Shown here: positions 36,434 to 45,544 of the stretch, in pieces
Layout of the letters: each line of letters begins with the position of its first letter
Position numbering within the stretch: position 1 is the first letter of the stretch
Assembly (NCBI RefSeq): GCF_008635795.1
Contig: NZ_VWRQ01000023.1
Span: 1-64,000, forward strand
Reading direction: 5' to 3'
Length of the DNA stretch: 64,000 nucleotides
Source: Paenibacillus tepidiphilus
Lineage (GTDB): Bacteria; Bacillota; Bacilli; Paenibacillales; Paenibacillaceae
The notes under the pieces: generated by a model
Told to the model about the DNA's origin: nothing
Seen by the model: only the letters and a program-made list of their open reading frames with translations
Databases searched by the model: none
Program-made: the position numbers and the translations under genes

Positions 36434-37534
36434 ATGTCCATTAACCGCCACTCTTCCCGCCTGATGGCCGGGATTGCCCTGGCCGCCGTGCTGCTGAGCG
36501 CCTGCGGCGGCAATGACGCCGCAACGGTGCTGGCGCCAACGTCGGTGCCCCCCACCGCTTCGCCGGAGCCTGCTCCCGAAGCGACGCCTGCACCGAGCGC
36601 CGACCAGGCCCTCGGCCCCGTCAGCGGGCTGACCGGCCTGCCGGTTCAGGGCGAGCTGCCCCGGCCGCTCGCCGTTATGATCAACAACGCGCCGGCCGCG
36701 CGGCCGCAGTCCGGTGTCAGCGAGGCGGATGTGCTCTATGAGGTGCTGGCCGAAGGCGGCATCACCCGGCTGATCGGCATCTTCCAGAGCCAGACCGGCG
36801 TGGTCAAGATCGGCCCGATCCGCAGCATCCGCCCCTATCTGATCGACCTCGGCGAGAGCTTCGGGGCGGTCACGGTGCATGCCGGCGGCAGTCCGGCCGC
36901 CTATGCGATTCTGCAGAGCCAGCGCAAGGACGATCTGGACGAGATCGGCAACGCCGGCGCGTATTTCTGGCGGGACAAGGAGCGCAAAGCCCCGCATAAT
37001 CTGTACAGCAACGATGCAAAGCTGCGCGAAGGGGCGGACAAGCTCGGCTACGCGGACAGCGCAGAGGTTCCTCCATTCACTTTTGCCGATCCGGACTATG
37101 TTCCGCTTGAAGGTGAGCCTGCGGCGGCGTTCGACGTCAAGTTTCTGCTTCAGAGCTATACGGTGGGCTATACATACGACGATGTGAAGCGGACTTATGC
37201 CCGTTCGGTCAACGGCAAACCGCATCTGGATCTGAACAATGGTGACCCGGTGGAGGCGGCGAATGTAATCGTGCTAGGTACGGAGCATAAGGTGCTTGAC
37301 GATGTCGGCCGTTTGTCGGTGGATGTGGAGCTTGGCGGGGAGGCTATGCTGTTCCAGCGGGGTAATAAGATAGAAGGCCGCTGGTCGAGACAGCCCGGCG
37401 ATATGATCCGCTTCGTCAAAGCGGACGGGACGGAGGCACAGATGTATCCGGGGATTACCCATATCCTGATTGTTCCGGTCAGCCCGTCGTTTGAAAGCCA
37501 TGTCGAAGTGACGTTGCCGGAGAGTTCGACTTGA
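36434..37534 (+). CDS. DUF3048 lipoprotein (YerB-like)
   Basis: 366 residues. A lipoprotein signal peptide ends in LLSAC with Cys24 as the lipidation site. A Pro/Ala/Ser-rich linker (about 33-58) precedes the DUF3048 fold, whose motifs include RPLAVMINNAPAARPQSGVS, EGGITRLIGIFQSQ and GPIRSIRPYLIDL. It would be anchored on the outer face of the membrane. The function is unknown. B. subtilis yerB lies just downstream of the pur operon near yerC, and here the two orthologues are 10 kb apart. The ATG at 36434 follows AGGAGGAAC; longer frames run into repeats. Confidence 0.85.
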   Translation: MSINRHSSRLMAGIALAAVLLSACGGNDAATVLAPTSVPPTASPEPAPEATPAPSADQALGPVSGLTGLPVQGELPRPLAVMINNAPAARPQSGVSEADVLYEVLAEGGITRLIGIFQSQTGVVKIGPIRSIRPYLIDLGESFGAVTVHAGGSPAAYAILQSQRKDDLDEIGNAGAYFWRDKERKAPHNLYSNDAKLREGADKLGYADSAEVPPFTFADPDYVPLEGEPAAAFDVKFLLQSYTVGYTYDDVKRTYARSVNGKPHLDLNNGDPVEAANVIVLGTEHKVLDDVGRLSVDVELGGEAMLFQRGNKIEGRWSRQPGDMIRFVKADGTEAQMYPGITHILIVPVSPSFESHVEVTLPESST

Positions 37535-37740
37535 TGCGACAAAAATGGCGATTCAGAGAATTATTTTCTACATTCGCGGGAATTGTAAATATCGTGTAAA
37601 AAAGTTGCTCTTTTTACTTCTATCCCTTTCGTGGTTATGATAAGATAACAAGGGTTGTCATTCATTTTCATTCTGTTTACAGGAACGCTATGGATGGCTT
37701 CTTCTTTCACGGCAATTTTATGAAAAGGGGTTTAAAACTC

Positions 37741-38358
37741 ATGAAGTTGAAAAAAAAGGACATTTTCTTCGAGACGCTCGAGAACATGGCCGATACCATT
37801 GTCCAGGCGGCGGATTATTTTGCGCAAAATATCACGACCCTTGGCAATAATGTTGAAGAATTTGCCGCAACGATGAAGAAATATGAATCCCAATGCGACA
37901 GCTTCACGCATACCGTCATCAAGGAGCTGAACAAGACGTTCATCACTCCGCTCGAACGCGACGACATTATGGATCTGATCACCAGCATGGATGATGTCAT
38001 CGACGGTCTGGAAGCCTCCGCCTCCCGTTTCTATATGTACAACCTGCTTGAATCGGACGAGTATATCGCCCAGTTCGCAGAAATTCTGCGCCAATCGGCC
38101 TATGAAATTCAAAAAGCCGTGCATCTGCTCTCGCAGAAGAAGCTGCTTGCCATCCGCGAGTATACGATCCGCCTGAATGACCTGGAGAACCAGGGTGATG
38201 AAGTGCTGCGCATCTGCACCAAGCACCTGTTCGAAACCGTAACCGACCCGATTGAGCTGATCAAGCGCAAGGAACTGTACGAACGGCTTGAGACGACCAC
38301 GGACAAATGTGAAGACGTGGCCAACATGCTGGAATCGATCATTATGCGCAACTCATAA
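37741..38358 (+). CDS. DUF47 phosphate transport regulator (PitR-like)
   Basis: 205 residues, all-helical PhoU-like protein of the DUF47/UPF0111 family. Segments such as KKKDIFFETLENMADTIVQA, FITPLERDDIMDLITSMDDV and KELYERLETTTDKCEDVANM are characteristic. It is encoded 11 bases before a Pit transporter, the usual pairing, and likely controls its activity. ATG 37741 has AAAAGGGG upstream; the ATG at 37720 is an alternative. Confidence 0.88.
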   Translation: MKLKKKDIFFETLENMADTIVQAADYFAQNITTLGNNVEEFAATMKKYESQCDSFTHTVIKELNKTFITPLERDDIMDLITSMDDVIDGLEASASRFYMYNLLESDEYIAQFAEILRQSAYEIQKAVHLLSQKKLLAIREYTIRLNDLENQGDEVLRICTKHLFETVTDPIELIKRKELYERLETTTDKCEDVANMLESIIMRNS

Positions 38359-38369
38359 GGAGTCGGAAT

Positions 38370-39359
38370 ATGGAAACATCACTTTTAGTACTAGGGATTG
38401 TTGTCTTTCTCGCGCTGGCATTCGACTTCATTAACGGGTTCCATGACACGGCCAATGCCATTGCTACCTCCGTCTCTACCCGGGCGCTGAAGCCGCGTAC
38501 AGCCATCCTGCTCGCAGCCTCCATGAACTTTGTCGGGGCGCTGATGTTCACCGGCGTAGCCAAGAAGATCGGCGGCAGCATTACCGATCCGACCCTGCTC
38601 GACAACGGTATAGATATCGTTATCGTAACTCTGATCGCTGCTATCATCTGGAATCTGGTCACCTGGTGGCTGGGCATCCCGTCCTCATCTTCGCATGCGC
38701 TCATCGGCGCTCTGGCCGGAGCGGTATATGTCGGGGCAGGCACCGAGCACATCAAATGGAGCGGATTCATTGAAATTGTTGAGGGGCTGATTTTCTCCCC
38801 GCTGATTGCATTTGTTATCGGTTATATCGTCATGACCATTCTGAAATGGGTCTTCGCCAGACGCAGTCCGCATACGGTCAACAAGGGCTTCCGCTCGATG
38901 CAGGTCATTACGGCGGCGCTGCAGTCCTTTACGCACGGCACCAACGATGCCCAGAAGGCGATGGGGATTATCACCTTTGCGCTGGTTACCTCGGGACGTC
39001 TCGATACAATGGAGGTTCCACTCTGGGTTAAGATTGCGGCGGCGACAGCCATGGCGCTGGGTACCTCAATCGGCGGCTGGAAGATCATCAAGACGATGGG
39101 TACCAAGATTTTCAAAATCGAACCGATCAACGGCTTCGCTGCGGATATCTCCGCCGCTTCCGTTATTTTCTCGGCTACGCTGCTGCATCTGCCAGTAAGT
39201 ACAACCCATGCCATTACCTCTGCCATTCTCGGTGTAGGCTCGGCCAAGCGCTTCTCCGCTGTCAAATGGGGAGTGGCCGGACGGATTGTGATCACCTGGT
39301 TCATTACGATTCCAATCAGTGCCTTGCTTGCAGGTCTTCTCTTCAAAATTTTCTATTAA
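38370..39359 (+). CDS. pit: Low-affinity inorganic phosphate transporter (Pit family)
   Basis: 329 residues with about ten membrane segments. The duplicated signature is visible as FDFINGFHDTANAIATSVST in the first half and LQSFTHGTNDAQKAMGI in the second. It takes up phosphate, often as metal phosphate, with the proton gradient. AAGGAG precedes the start, and it is cotranscribed with the PitR-like gene. A strong terminator follows. Confidence 0.92.
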   Translation: METSLLVLGIVVFLALAFDFINGFHDTANAIATSVSTRALKPRTAILLAASMNFVGALMFTGVAKKIGGSITDPTLLDNGIDIVIVTLIAAIIWNLVTWWLGIPSSSSHALIGALAGAVYVGAGTEHIKWSGFIEIVEGLIFSPLIAFVIGYIVMTILKWVFARRSPHTVNKGFRSMQVITAALQSFTHGTNDAQKAMGIITFALVTSGRLDTMEVPLWVKIAAATAMALGTSIGGWKIIKTMGTKIFKIEPINGFAADISAASVIFSATLLHLPVSTTHAITSAILGVGSAKRFSAVKWGVAGRIVITWFITIPISALLAGLLFKIFY

Positions 39360-39378
39360 GAATAGCGGTTTAAGCATG

Positions 39379-39427
39379 AAAGATGTCAGGAAAGCCTGGA
39401 TGGGCTTTAAGGACATCTTTTTTTTGT
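39379..39427 (+). terminator. Intrinsic terminator after pit
   Basis: AAAGATGTC pairs with GACATCTTT around an inner AAAGCC/GGGCTTT stem, with eight T following. Confidence 0.9.
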
Positions 39428-39449
39428 TGCCTATTTTTCAAGAGAGGAA

Positions 39450-39466
39450 TGTCACAAAAAGTGACG
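39450..39466 (+). promoter_or_regulatory. GlnR/TnrA-like operator
   Basis: TGTCACAAAAAGTGACG fits the GlnR/TnrA consensus TGTNA-N7-TNACA with one mismatch at the last base. It is ~210 bases upstream of the glutamine transporter operon, consistent with nitrogen control. No promoter could be assigned with confidence. Confidence 0.5.
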
Positions 39467-39676
39467 GTAAAACGATAAAAATCATTAATCATAGCAAAAA
39501 GAAAATGAAATACATCACTTTTTGAAAAGAAAATGACATGAGATTTTTGTATTCGGCGTAGGATTATGTAGGATTTCGTAGTGTCTGCATTAAGGTGTCT
39601 CTTAAGTGTTACGTTAGCTGACAGAATCGTCTGGACGATACAGAAAGCAAACGCTATTGGCAAAGGAGGCCTGTCG

Positions 39677-40405
39677 TTGATCGACTTTCATGAGGTAGAC
39701 AAACATTATGGTCATTTCCACGTTCTGAAGAACATTAATCTGCATGTGCAGGAGGGGGAAGTGGTTGTCGTGGTCGGTCCTTCCGGCTCCGGCAAAAGCA
39801 CCATGCTCCGCTGTATCAACCGGCTGGAGACCATTACGAGCGGCGGCCTGGTGGTAGACGGCATCACCGTCAACGAACGCAAGACGGACATCAACAAGCT
39901 GCGCAAGGAAATCGGCATGGTGTTCCAGCATTTCAATCTGTATCCCCACAAAAGAGTCATCGACAACATCACCCTTGCTCCCATCAAGGTGCTGGGCTTG
40001 TCCAAAGCGGAAGCAGAGAAGACGGCGATGTATTTCCTGGAGAAGGTCGGCATTGCCGACAAAGCCCAGGCGTACCCCTCCCAGCTCTCCGGCGGACAGC
40101 AGCAGCGGGTAGCTATTGCCCGGGGGCTGGCGATGAAGCCGAGAATTATGCTCTTCGATGAGCCGACGTCGGCGCTCGATCCGGAAATGGTGGGGGAAGT
40201 ACTCGACGTGATGCGCACCTTGGCCCGCGAAGGGATGACGATGGTGGTCGTGACCCATGAGATGGGTTTCGCCCGTGAGGTCGCCGACCGGGTGATCTTT
40301 ATGGACCAGGGGCAGATTGTGGAGGAAGCAGAGCCGGAGCAATTCTTCGCAAGTCCGAGTGAAGAACGGACGCGTACGTTTCTCAGCCGTGTGTTAAGCC
40401 ATTAA
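39677..40405 (+). CDS. glnQ: Amino acid (glutamine-type) ABC transporter ATPase
   Basis: 242 residues. Walker A is GPSGSGKST (about 34-42), the signature LSGGQQQRVAIARGLAM, and Walker B IMLFDEPTSALDPEMVGEV. The family energises import of polar amino acids. The TTG at 39677 follows AAAGGAGG and matches the family N-terminus; the frame extending to 39581 lacks a ribosome binding site. First gene of an apparent transporter operon. The order ATPase, binding protein, permease, permease equals B. subtilis glnQHMP. Confidence 0.88.
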   Translation: MIDFHEVDKHYGHFHVLKNINLHVQEGEVVVVVGPSGSGKSTMLRCINRLETITSGGLVVDGITVNERKTDINKLRKEIGMVFQHFNLYPHKRVIDNITLAPIKVLGLSKAEAEKTAMYFLEKVGIADKAQAYPSQLSGGQQQRVAIARGLAMKPRIMLFDEPTSALDPEMVGEVLDVMRTLAREGMTMVVVTHEMGFAREVADRVIFMDQGQIVEEAEPEQFFASPSEERTRTFLSRVLSH

Positions 40406-40436
40406 ACCATAGATAGGAATAAGGGGAGGAAGAGAA

Positions 40437-41285
40437 ATGAACAAGTCCATGAAAAGCTTCAAATGGTTAGGCGCGCTGCTGCTGGCTGCCATGCTGGTCA
40501 TCTCCGGCTGCGGCAACAACAATGATGGCAATGCCGCCGAGGGCAACAATGCCGCAGCAAGCGGTGATTCGGCAGCCATCGCGAAGATCAAGGAACGCGG
40601 CAAGCTGCTGGTCGGCGTGAAGTACGACACCCGCCTGTTCGGGCTGAAGGACCCGGCCTCCGGCAATGTCGAAGGCTTCGACATCGACATCTCCAAGGCG
40701 ATTGCCAAGCATATTCTCGGCGACGAGAATGCCATCGAGCTGAAGGAAGTGACCTCCAAAACCCGGATTCCGATGCTGAACAATGGCGAGATTGATATGG
40801 TTGTCGCCACGATGACGATCACCGAAGAACGTAAGAAGGAAGTCGATTTCTCCGACGTCTACTTCCAGGCCGGACAATCGCTGCTGGTGAAGAAGGGCAG
40901 CCCGATCACAGGACTGGAGGATGTCACGAAGGATACGAAGATTCTGGGCTCCAAGGGTGCCACTTCGATCAAGAATATTAAAGAGAAGGTGCCGGGCGTC
41001 ACCGTGCTGGAGTTCGACAACTATCAGGACGCCTTCAGCGCACTGAAGGCCGGCCAGGGCGACGCGCTCACCACCGACGACGCGATTCTCTACGGGATGG
41101 CTTCGCAGGACCCGGATTTTGAGGTCGTAGGCGAGCCGTTCACCGACGAGCCTTACGGCATCGCTATCCAGAAGGGCAACAGCGATGTTGTTCAGGCCGT
41201 GAATGATACACTGGCTGAACTGAAGGAGAGCGGCGACTACGACACCATTTACACCAAGTGGATCGGCAAGGCGCCTGCGAAGTAA
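40437..41285 (+). CDS. glnH: Amino acid ABC transporter substrate-binding lipoprotein
   Basis: 282 residues. A lipobox VISGC gives lipidated Cys25 after a signal peptide. The type II periplasmic fold is shown by RGKLLVGVKYDTRLFGLKDP, GEIDMVVATMTITEERKKEV and FTDEPYGIAIQKGNSDVVQA. The ligand is likely glutamine, by operon resemblance. GGGAGGAAGAG precedes the start. Its stop codon lies in a 17-bp tandem repeat. Confidence 0.87.
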   Translation: MNKSMKSFKWLGALLLAAMLVISGCGNNNDGNAAEGNNAAASGDSAAIAKIKERGKLLVGVKYDTRLFGLKDPASGNVEGFDIDISKAIAKHILGDENAIELKEVTSKTRIPMLNNGEIDMVVATMTITEERKKEVDFSDVYFQAGQSLLVKKGSPITGLEDVTKDTKILGSKGATSIKNIKEKVPGVTVLEFDNYQDAFSALKAGQGDALTTDDAILYGMASQDPDFEVVGEPFTDEPYGIAIQKGNSDVVQAVNDTLAELKESGDYDTIYTKWIGKAPAK

Positions 41286-41365
41286 GGATTGCAATGAAGT
41301 AAGGATTGCAATGAAGTAAGGATTGCAATGAAGTAAGGATTGAAATGAGTTAAGGATTGCGCTGA
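41278..41365. repeat. 17-bp tandem repeat starting at the glnH stop
   Basis: Three exact copies of GAAGTAAGGATTGCAAT begin at 41278 and two diverged copies follow. The first contains the glnH stop, so the end of the gene has been copied outward. Confidence 0.9.
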
Positions 41366-41624
41366 AAAGTGCGATGGACTCAGCTTGGACCAAAGGTGCG
41401 TACGTAGCGGTTAGCATACATAGATCTGGGGACAACCGCAGCCGGAGGTCCAAACCTATTTCACTTATTGTTTGGATGATCAAATGTAGTTTATGGGGAA
41501 TTTTGCAGGGATATAGCAGTGATGAAAGGATGGAAGGGGGATGTCCGCCGGCCATCCTTTCGTGTATGTACAGAGGCGGCTGCTGCGCCGCAGATTATTT
41601 AAAGGCAAAGGGTAGGTGACAACG
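41366..41624. other. Spacer between glnH and the permease genes
   Basis: No gene seen. CCGCAGCCGGAGGTCCAA near 41430 resembles a segment near 20.40 kb. At 41524-41563 a hairpin with 10-bp arms (GAAAGGATGG and CCATCCTTTC) has no T tail; it might protect or process the upstream mRNA. Confidence 0.6.
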
Positions 41625-42275
41625 ATGGATTTCTCAATTTTGACCGATTATTTCGGCCTATATATGGAGGGGTTTCGCGGAACGGTTATCTCCAGCGTGC
41701 TGGCACTGATCGGCAGCTTCCTGATCGGAGCAGTGATCGCGGTCTTCCGGATCACACCGGTACGGGGGTTGCGCTGGTTCGGGACGGGATACGTTGAGTT
41801 CGTCCGCAACCTGCCGCTACTGCTGGTGGTGTATGTGTTTTATTACGGACCATCCGCGATTGGCTTTACGCTGGACGGCTTCACGGCGGGAACCATCGGG
41901 CTGGCGGTATACACCTCGGCCTTTATTGCCGAAGCCATCCGTGCCGGGATTATGGCGATCCCGAAAGGGCAGACGGAGGCTGCACGTTCTTCCGGACTCA
42001 GTTACATCCAGACCATGCTGCATGTCATTCTGCCGCAGGCCATTAAGCTGGTCATTCCGCCGCTCGGCAACCAGTTCATAAATCTGATTAAAAATTCTTC
42101 GGTGCTGACCATCGTCGCCGGACTGGATCTGATGTATTTTGCCGACAGCATCTCTACGGAGACCTACCGGACCTTCGATACGTATATCTTCGTCGCCCTG
42201 TTCTACCTGGTTCTGACCCTGCCGCTGAGCTACGGCGTGCGGGTATGGGAAAGACGGCTGCAGCGGAAATATTAG
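41625..42275 (+). CDS. glnM: Amino acid ABC transporter permease
   Basis: 216 residues, about five membrane helices, HisM/GlnP class. The EAA loop is GQTEAARSSGLSYIQTMLHV, and VEFVRNLPLLLVVYVFYYG is conserved. It pairs with the next permease to form the transport channel. ATG 41625 follows AAGGGTAGG; a GTG at 41616 is an alternative start. The gap from glnH is filled by repeats. Confidence 0.87.
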   Translation: MDFSILTDYFGLYMEGFRGTVISSVLALIGSFLIGAVIAVFRITPVRGLRWFGTGYVEFVRNLPLLLVVYVFYYGPSAIGFTLDGFTAGTIGLAVYTSAFIAEAIRAGIMAIPKGQTEAARSSGLSYIQTMLHVILPQAIKLVIPPLGNQFINLIKNSSVLTIVAGLDLMYFADSISTETYRTFDTYIFVALFYLVLTLPLSYGVRVWERRLQRKY

Positions 42276-42341
42276 ACCGGAGCCTGCAGATACCCGTATG
42301 AGCTTTAACATCAAGTTCGATAGTCACTTAGGAGGGATAGT

Positions 42342-42992
42342 ATGGATTTTGCCGGCGCATATTCGGCCGATCATCTGAGGTTTCTCTTGGATGGATTGTA
42401 TGTGACGCTGATTGTGGCGTCTGTGTCGATCGTCCTCAGCTTCATCATCGGCTGTTTAATCGGAGTTGTTCGTTACGCGCAGGTGCCGGTGCTGTCGCCA
42501 GTGCTGCTTGTGCTGGTAGAACTGATCCGCAACCTGCCGCTGCTGCTGATTATTTTCTTTATCCGTTTTGCCTTGCCGGAGATCGGAATCCGGATGGGAC
42601 TCACGACTGCAGCGATTGTCGCTCTGACGATCTTTGAGGCGGCCATGATCGCAGAGATTGTGCGCGGTGGACTCGCTTCTATCGATAAGGGACAAATAGA
42701 AGCCGCACGTTCGTCCGGACTGAGCAGCTTCCAGACACTGTGGCATATAGTGCTCCCGCAGGGCTTGCGCCGCATGGTGCCGCCGCTGGTCAGCCAGTTC
42801 ATCTCGCTGCTGAAGGATACATCGCTGGCGGTGGTTATTTCGCTGCCGGAGCTGATGCACAACGCCGGAATTGTCATCGGGCAAGGCTACAGCTACGCAA
42901 TTCCCACACTGCTCCTGGTCGCCTTGATTTATTTCGTCGTTAATTATCTCTTGTCGCTGGTGTCCAGAAGGCTGGAGACCAAGGCCGTCTGA
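42342..42992 (+). CDS. glnP: Amino acid ABC transporter permease
   Basis: 216 residues, paralogue of the preceding permease. EAA loop GQIEAARSSGLSSFQTLWHI and VELIRNLPLLLIIFFIRFAL. TTAGGAGGGATAG precedes the ATG. It completes a heterodimeric channel. Confidence 0.87.
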   Translation: MDFAGAYSADHLRFLLDGLYVTLIVASVSIVLSFIIGCLIGVVRYAQVPVLSPVLLVLVELIRNLPLLLIIFFIRFALPEIGIRMGLTTAAIVALTIFEAAMIAEIVRGGLASIDKGQIEAARSSGLSSFQTLWHIVLPQGLRRMVPPLVSQFISLLKDTSLAVVISLPELMHNAGIVIGQGYSYAIPTLLLVALIYFVVNYLLSLVSRRLETKAV

Positions 42993-43084
42993 CCCGCACA
43001 GCGAAAACATGCCGGAAAACGTATCGGAGCCGCAAAGGTTATGGTAGTATAGTTGACAACATCTCTGGGCGGGAGCAGTGGGCG

Positions 43085-44374
43085 ATGTTACATTCTATAC
43101 TGAAATCCAGAACCTTGCAGGTTCTTGTTGCGGCGCTGGGGACAGCAGTGGCGGGCGAATTCAAGATTAATCCGTTTGATGGCGACATATTCCGGATCGC
43201 GCTGGGGAGCAGTGCGTTCCTGCTGTTCCTGCTGCTGATGCGCAGACTTCCTTACATCATGACGGGCATTGTCACAGGGATTGTGGTGCTGTTATTCCGC
43301 ACCGGTATGGATGCTGTGTTCCGCAGCGAAATTCCGCTGCCTGAGAGCTTCACCAGCCACGTATCGGCCATGGTCTACTACATTGTGTTCGCAGCTCTGA
43401 TGAACCTGCTGAAGAGCCGGCTGGATACCTTTCATCCGCTGGTGCTCGGCGGAGCGGCGGCTGTCATTGATCTCTTGTCCAACGAAATGGAGCTGCTGAC
43501 CCGGCTGATCGTGCTCGATTCGGCCACCTTCCGGCTTAACGAATGGACTTACCTGATGGCGATTGCTGTGCTGCGCACGTATTTCACTACCGGAGTATAC
43601 AGCAGCATCTCCGTCAGCCAGCTGCGGATCGCCCAGCGGGAGCAGAACCGGCGGATCGAGCAGATGCTTGGCTTCGGCTCGGGCCTGTACGGCGAAGTCT
43701 TTTATCTGAAGAAATCCATTGGAACGCTGGAAAATGTAACGCTGAAGAGCTACGAGCTGTACCGCAGCCTGAAGGAGGAGGACGGGCAGCCTGGGCGCAG
43801 CCGTCAGGTGCTGGACATCACCCAGCAGATTCATGAGGTCAAGAAGGATTCGCAGCGGATTCTGGCCGGTCTTGTCAAGCTGGCCGAGCGCGAGGCGACG
43901 GGCGACATGCCGCTCTCGGGAATCCTGCGCTTCACGGTCAAGAGCAACGCGCAATATGCCGAGATGCTCGGCAAGCAGATTCAGTTCCACCTTCACCTTG
44001 CCTCGGACTACACTACGGCCAGCTATATTCCTCTGCTTACTTTGCTTAATAACCTGACTGCCAACGCGGTGGAAGCGATCAAGGCTTCCGGGAGTATTGC
44101 TCTGGATACTTATGAGAAAGAGGAATACACCTTGTTTACCGTTACGGACAGCGGGGTAGGCATAAAGGAAAGGGACCGGGAGCTGCTGTTCGAGCCCGGG
44201 TTCACGACCAAGTTCAATGACGAAGGCGTGGCGGCAACGGGAATCGGCCTCTCGCATGTGCGCGATATTGTGGAGGCCCTGGGAGGGCGGATTACTGTAG
44301 GAACGGCGATTCATACCGGAGGGGCGATGTTTCAGATCAGTGTGCCAACGGCTACGCTGCGGAAGGAGGAATAA
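43085..44374 (+). CDS. glnK: Sensor histidine kinase, GlnK-like
   Basis: 429 residues. The N-terminal ~170 residues hold five or so membrane helices (FLLFLLLMRRLPYIMTGIVT and others). The dimerisation segment carries the likely phospho-acceptor His250 in QQIHEVKKDSQ. The C-terminal ATPase has the N box LLTLLNNLTANAVEAI, G1 VTDSGVGI and a G2-like GIGLSHVRDIVEALGG. It resembles B. subtilis GlnK (YcbA), the partner of GlnL. It lies just after the glutamine transporter, so it may sense glutamine. Weak GGGAGCAGTG binding site. Confidence 0.8.
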   Translation: MLHSILKSRTLQVLVAALGTAVAGEFKINPFDGDIFRIALGSSAFLLFLLLMRRLPYIMTGIVTGIVVLLFRTGMDAVFRSEIPLPESFTSHVSAMVYYIVFAALMNLLKSRLDTFHPLVLGGAAAVIDLLSNEMELLTRLIVLDSATFRLNEWTYLMAIAVLRTYFTTGVYSSISVSQLRIAQREQNRRIEQMLGFGSGLYGEVFYLKKSIGTLENVTLKSYELYRSLKEEDGQPGRSRQVLDITQQIHEVKKDSQRILAGLVKLAEREATGDMPLSGILRFTVKSNAQYAEMLGKQIQFHLHLASDYTTASYIPLLTLLNNLTANAVEAIKASGSIALDTYEKEEYTLFTVTDSGVGIKERDRELLFEPGFTTKFNDEGVAATGIGLSHVRDIVEALGGRITVGTAIHTGGAMFQISVPTATLRKEE

Positions 44375-44377
44375 GTC

Positions 44378-45283
44378 ATGCCGCTTACTTTCTGTATAGT
44401 GGACGATGATGCGGTTGCCAGAAGAATGCTGCAGCATATTATTGAGGACAGCGGTCTCGGCGAAGTGGCGGGTACAGCGGAGAGCGGGCAGGATGGCATG
44501 AAGCTGGTGCTGGAGGAAGCCCCGGATATCGTGCTGATGGATCTGCTCATGCCCGACCAGGACGGAATCGAGACCATCCTGTCGCTGCAGACCCAGGGCT
44601 GCCGCTCCAAATTCGTGATGATCTCGCAGATCGAGAACAGTGATATGGTGGGGCGCGCTTACCGCAGCGGCATCGAATTCTTCATCCGCAAGCCGATCAA
44701 CAAAATCGAAGTCGAAGCCGTGCTGCACAAGGTCAATGAGCGGTATGCGATTAACCGCTACCTGGAGGAGATCAAGTCGAGCCTCGGCAAGCTGGAGGGG
44801 CTGCAGTTCGGATCGCCGCTGATTGATTCCGGTAAACGCACGGTCAGGGAAATCCTGCAGCCGATTCTGATGAACATGGGCATGATTTCGGAGAGCGGCA
44901 GCCGGGACATCATCACGATGATGGAGCTGGCCATAGCCAAAGACCCGCTGGGCGGATTGCCGCCGCTGAAGGAGCTGTATGAAATGGCGGCCAATGTCTA
45001 CAAGTCGGTGCCTACGGAGGCGGCCAGGGAGGCCAAGGCTATAGAGCAGCGGCTGCGCCGGGCGCTCGCAGCTGGACTGTTGAACCTGGCGTCGATCGGC
45101 CTGACGGACTACGGGAATCCGAAGTTCGAATATTACGCGCCGCTCTACTTCGACTTCGAGGAGGTACGGCTGAAGATGAAGGAAATCGGGCAGGGCAAGG
45201 ACACCGGCAAGGTGAAGGTGAACATCAAGAAGTTCCTGCAGGTGCTGCATCTGGAGCTGCAGGAGGGCTTGGGCCGCAGGTAG
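44378..45283 (+). CDS. glnL: Response regulator with YcbB domain, GlnL-like
   Basis: 301 residues. A receiver domain has the phospho-acceptor Asp55 in VLMDLLMPDQDG and Lys in FFIRKPINKIE. A C-terminal YcbB-type output domain (ILQPILMNMGMISESGSRDI, PKFEYYAPLYFDFEEVRLKM) matches B. subtilis GlnL, which activates glutaminase and glutamine transport genes. It is 3 bases after the kinase gene. The likely target is the adjacent transporter, by inference. Confidence 0.85.
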   Translation: MPLTFCIVDDDAVARRMLQHIIEDSGLGEVAGTAESGQDGMKLVLEEAPDIVLMDLLMPDQDGIETILSLQTQGCRSKFVMISQIENSDMVGRAYRSGIEFFIRKPINKIEVEAVLHKVNERYAINRYLEEIKSSLGKLEGLQFGSPLIDSGKRTVREILQPILMNMGMISESGSRDIITMMELAIAKDPLGGLPPLKELYEMAANVYKSVPTEAAREAKAIEQRLRRALAAGLLNLASIGLTDYGNPKFEYYAPLYFDFEEVRLKMKEIGQGKDTGKVKVNIKKFLQVLHLELQEGLGRR

Positions 45284-45324
45284 CCCAGGACCTCACGAAA
45301 GCTCATGATATTGAAATGCCAACG

Positions 45325-45369
45325 AACCACCGGTTCCGCTGATCATAGCGGGCTGGGGGTTATTTTTTT
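45325..45369 (+). terminator. Intrinsic terminator after glnL-like gene
   Basis: An imperfect AACC-ACCGG-CCGCT stem pairs with AGCGG-CTGG-GGGTT and runs into seven T. Confidence 0.65.
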
Positions 45370-45462
45370 GCCGCCGGCCGGCACGCTTTGCTCCCTGAAG
45401 TCCAGGCATTCCGGGGAGTCGCGGCTAAGCACTCAAACACTCTGCTTAGTGCATTTCCGCAT

Positions 45463-45491
45463 TTGGGTGTAATGTACAGGTGCGGTACAAT
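45463..45491 (+). promoter_or_regulatory. corA promoter
   Basis: TTGGGT at 45463 and TACAAT at 45486 with a 17-base spacer. Confidence 0.55.
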
Positions 45492-45544
45492 GGAGCTGGA
45501 AGCAATCATGAAAGCTTTTTAGCCGGAATTGATGGGGGATAGCT

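Noticed and set aside
43292..45250. A 652-codon frame opposite the GlnK-GlnL-like genes.
   Set aside because: It covers two clearly coding plus-strand genes and has no recognisable motif.
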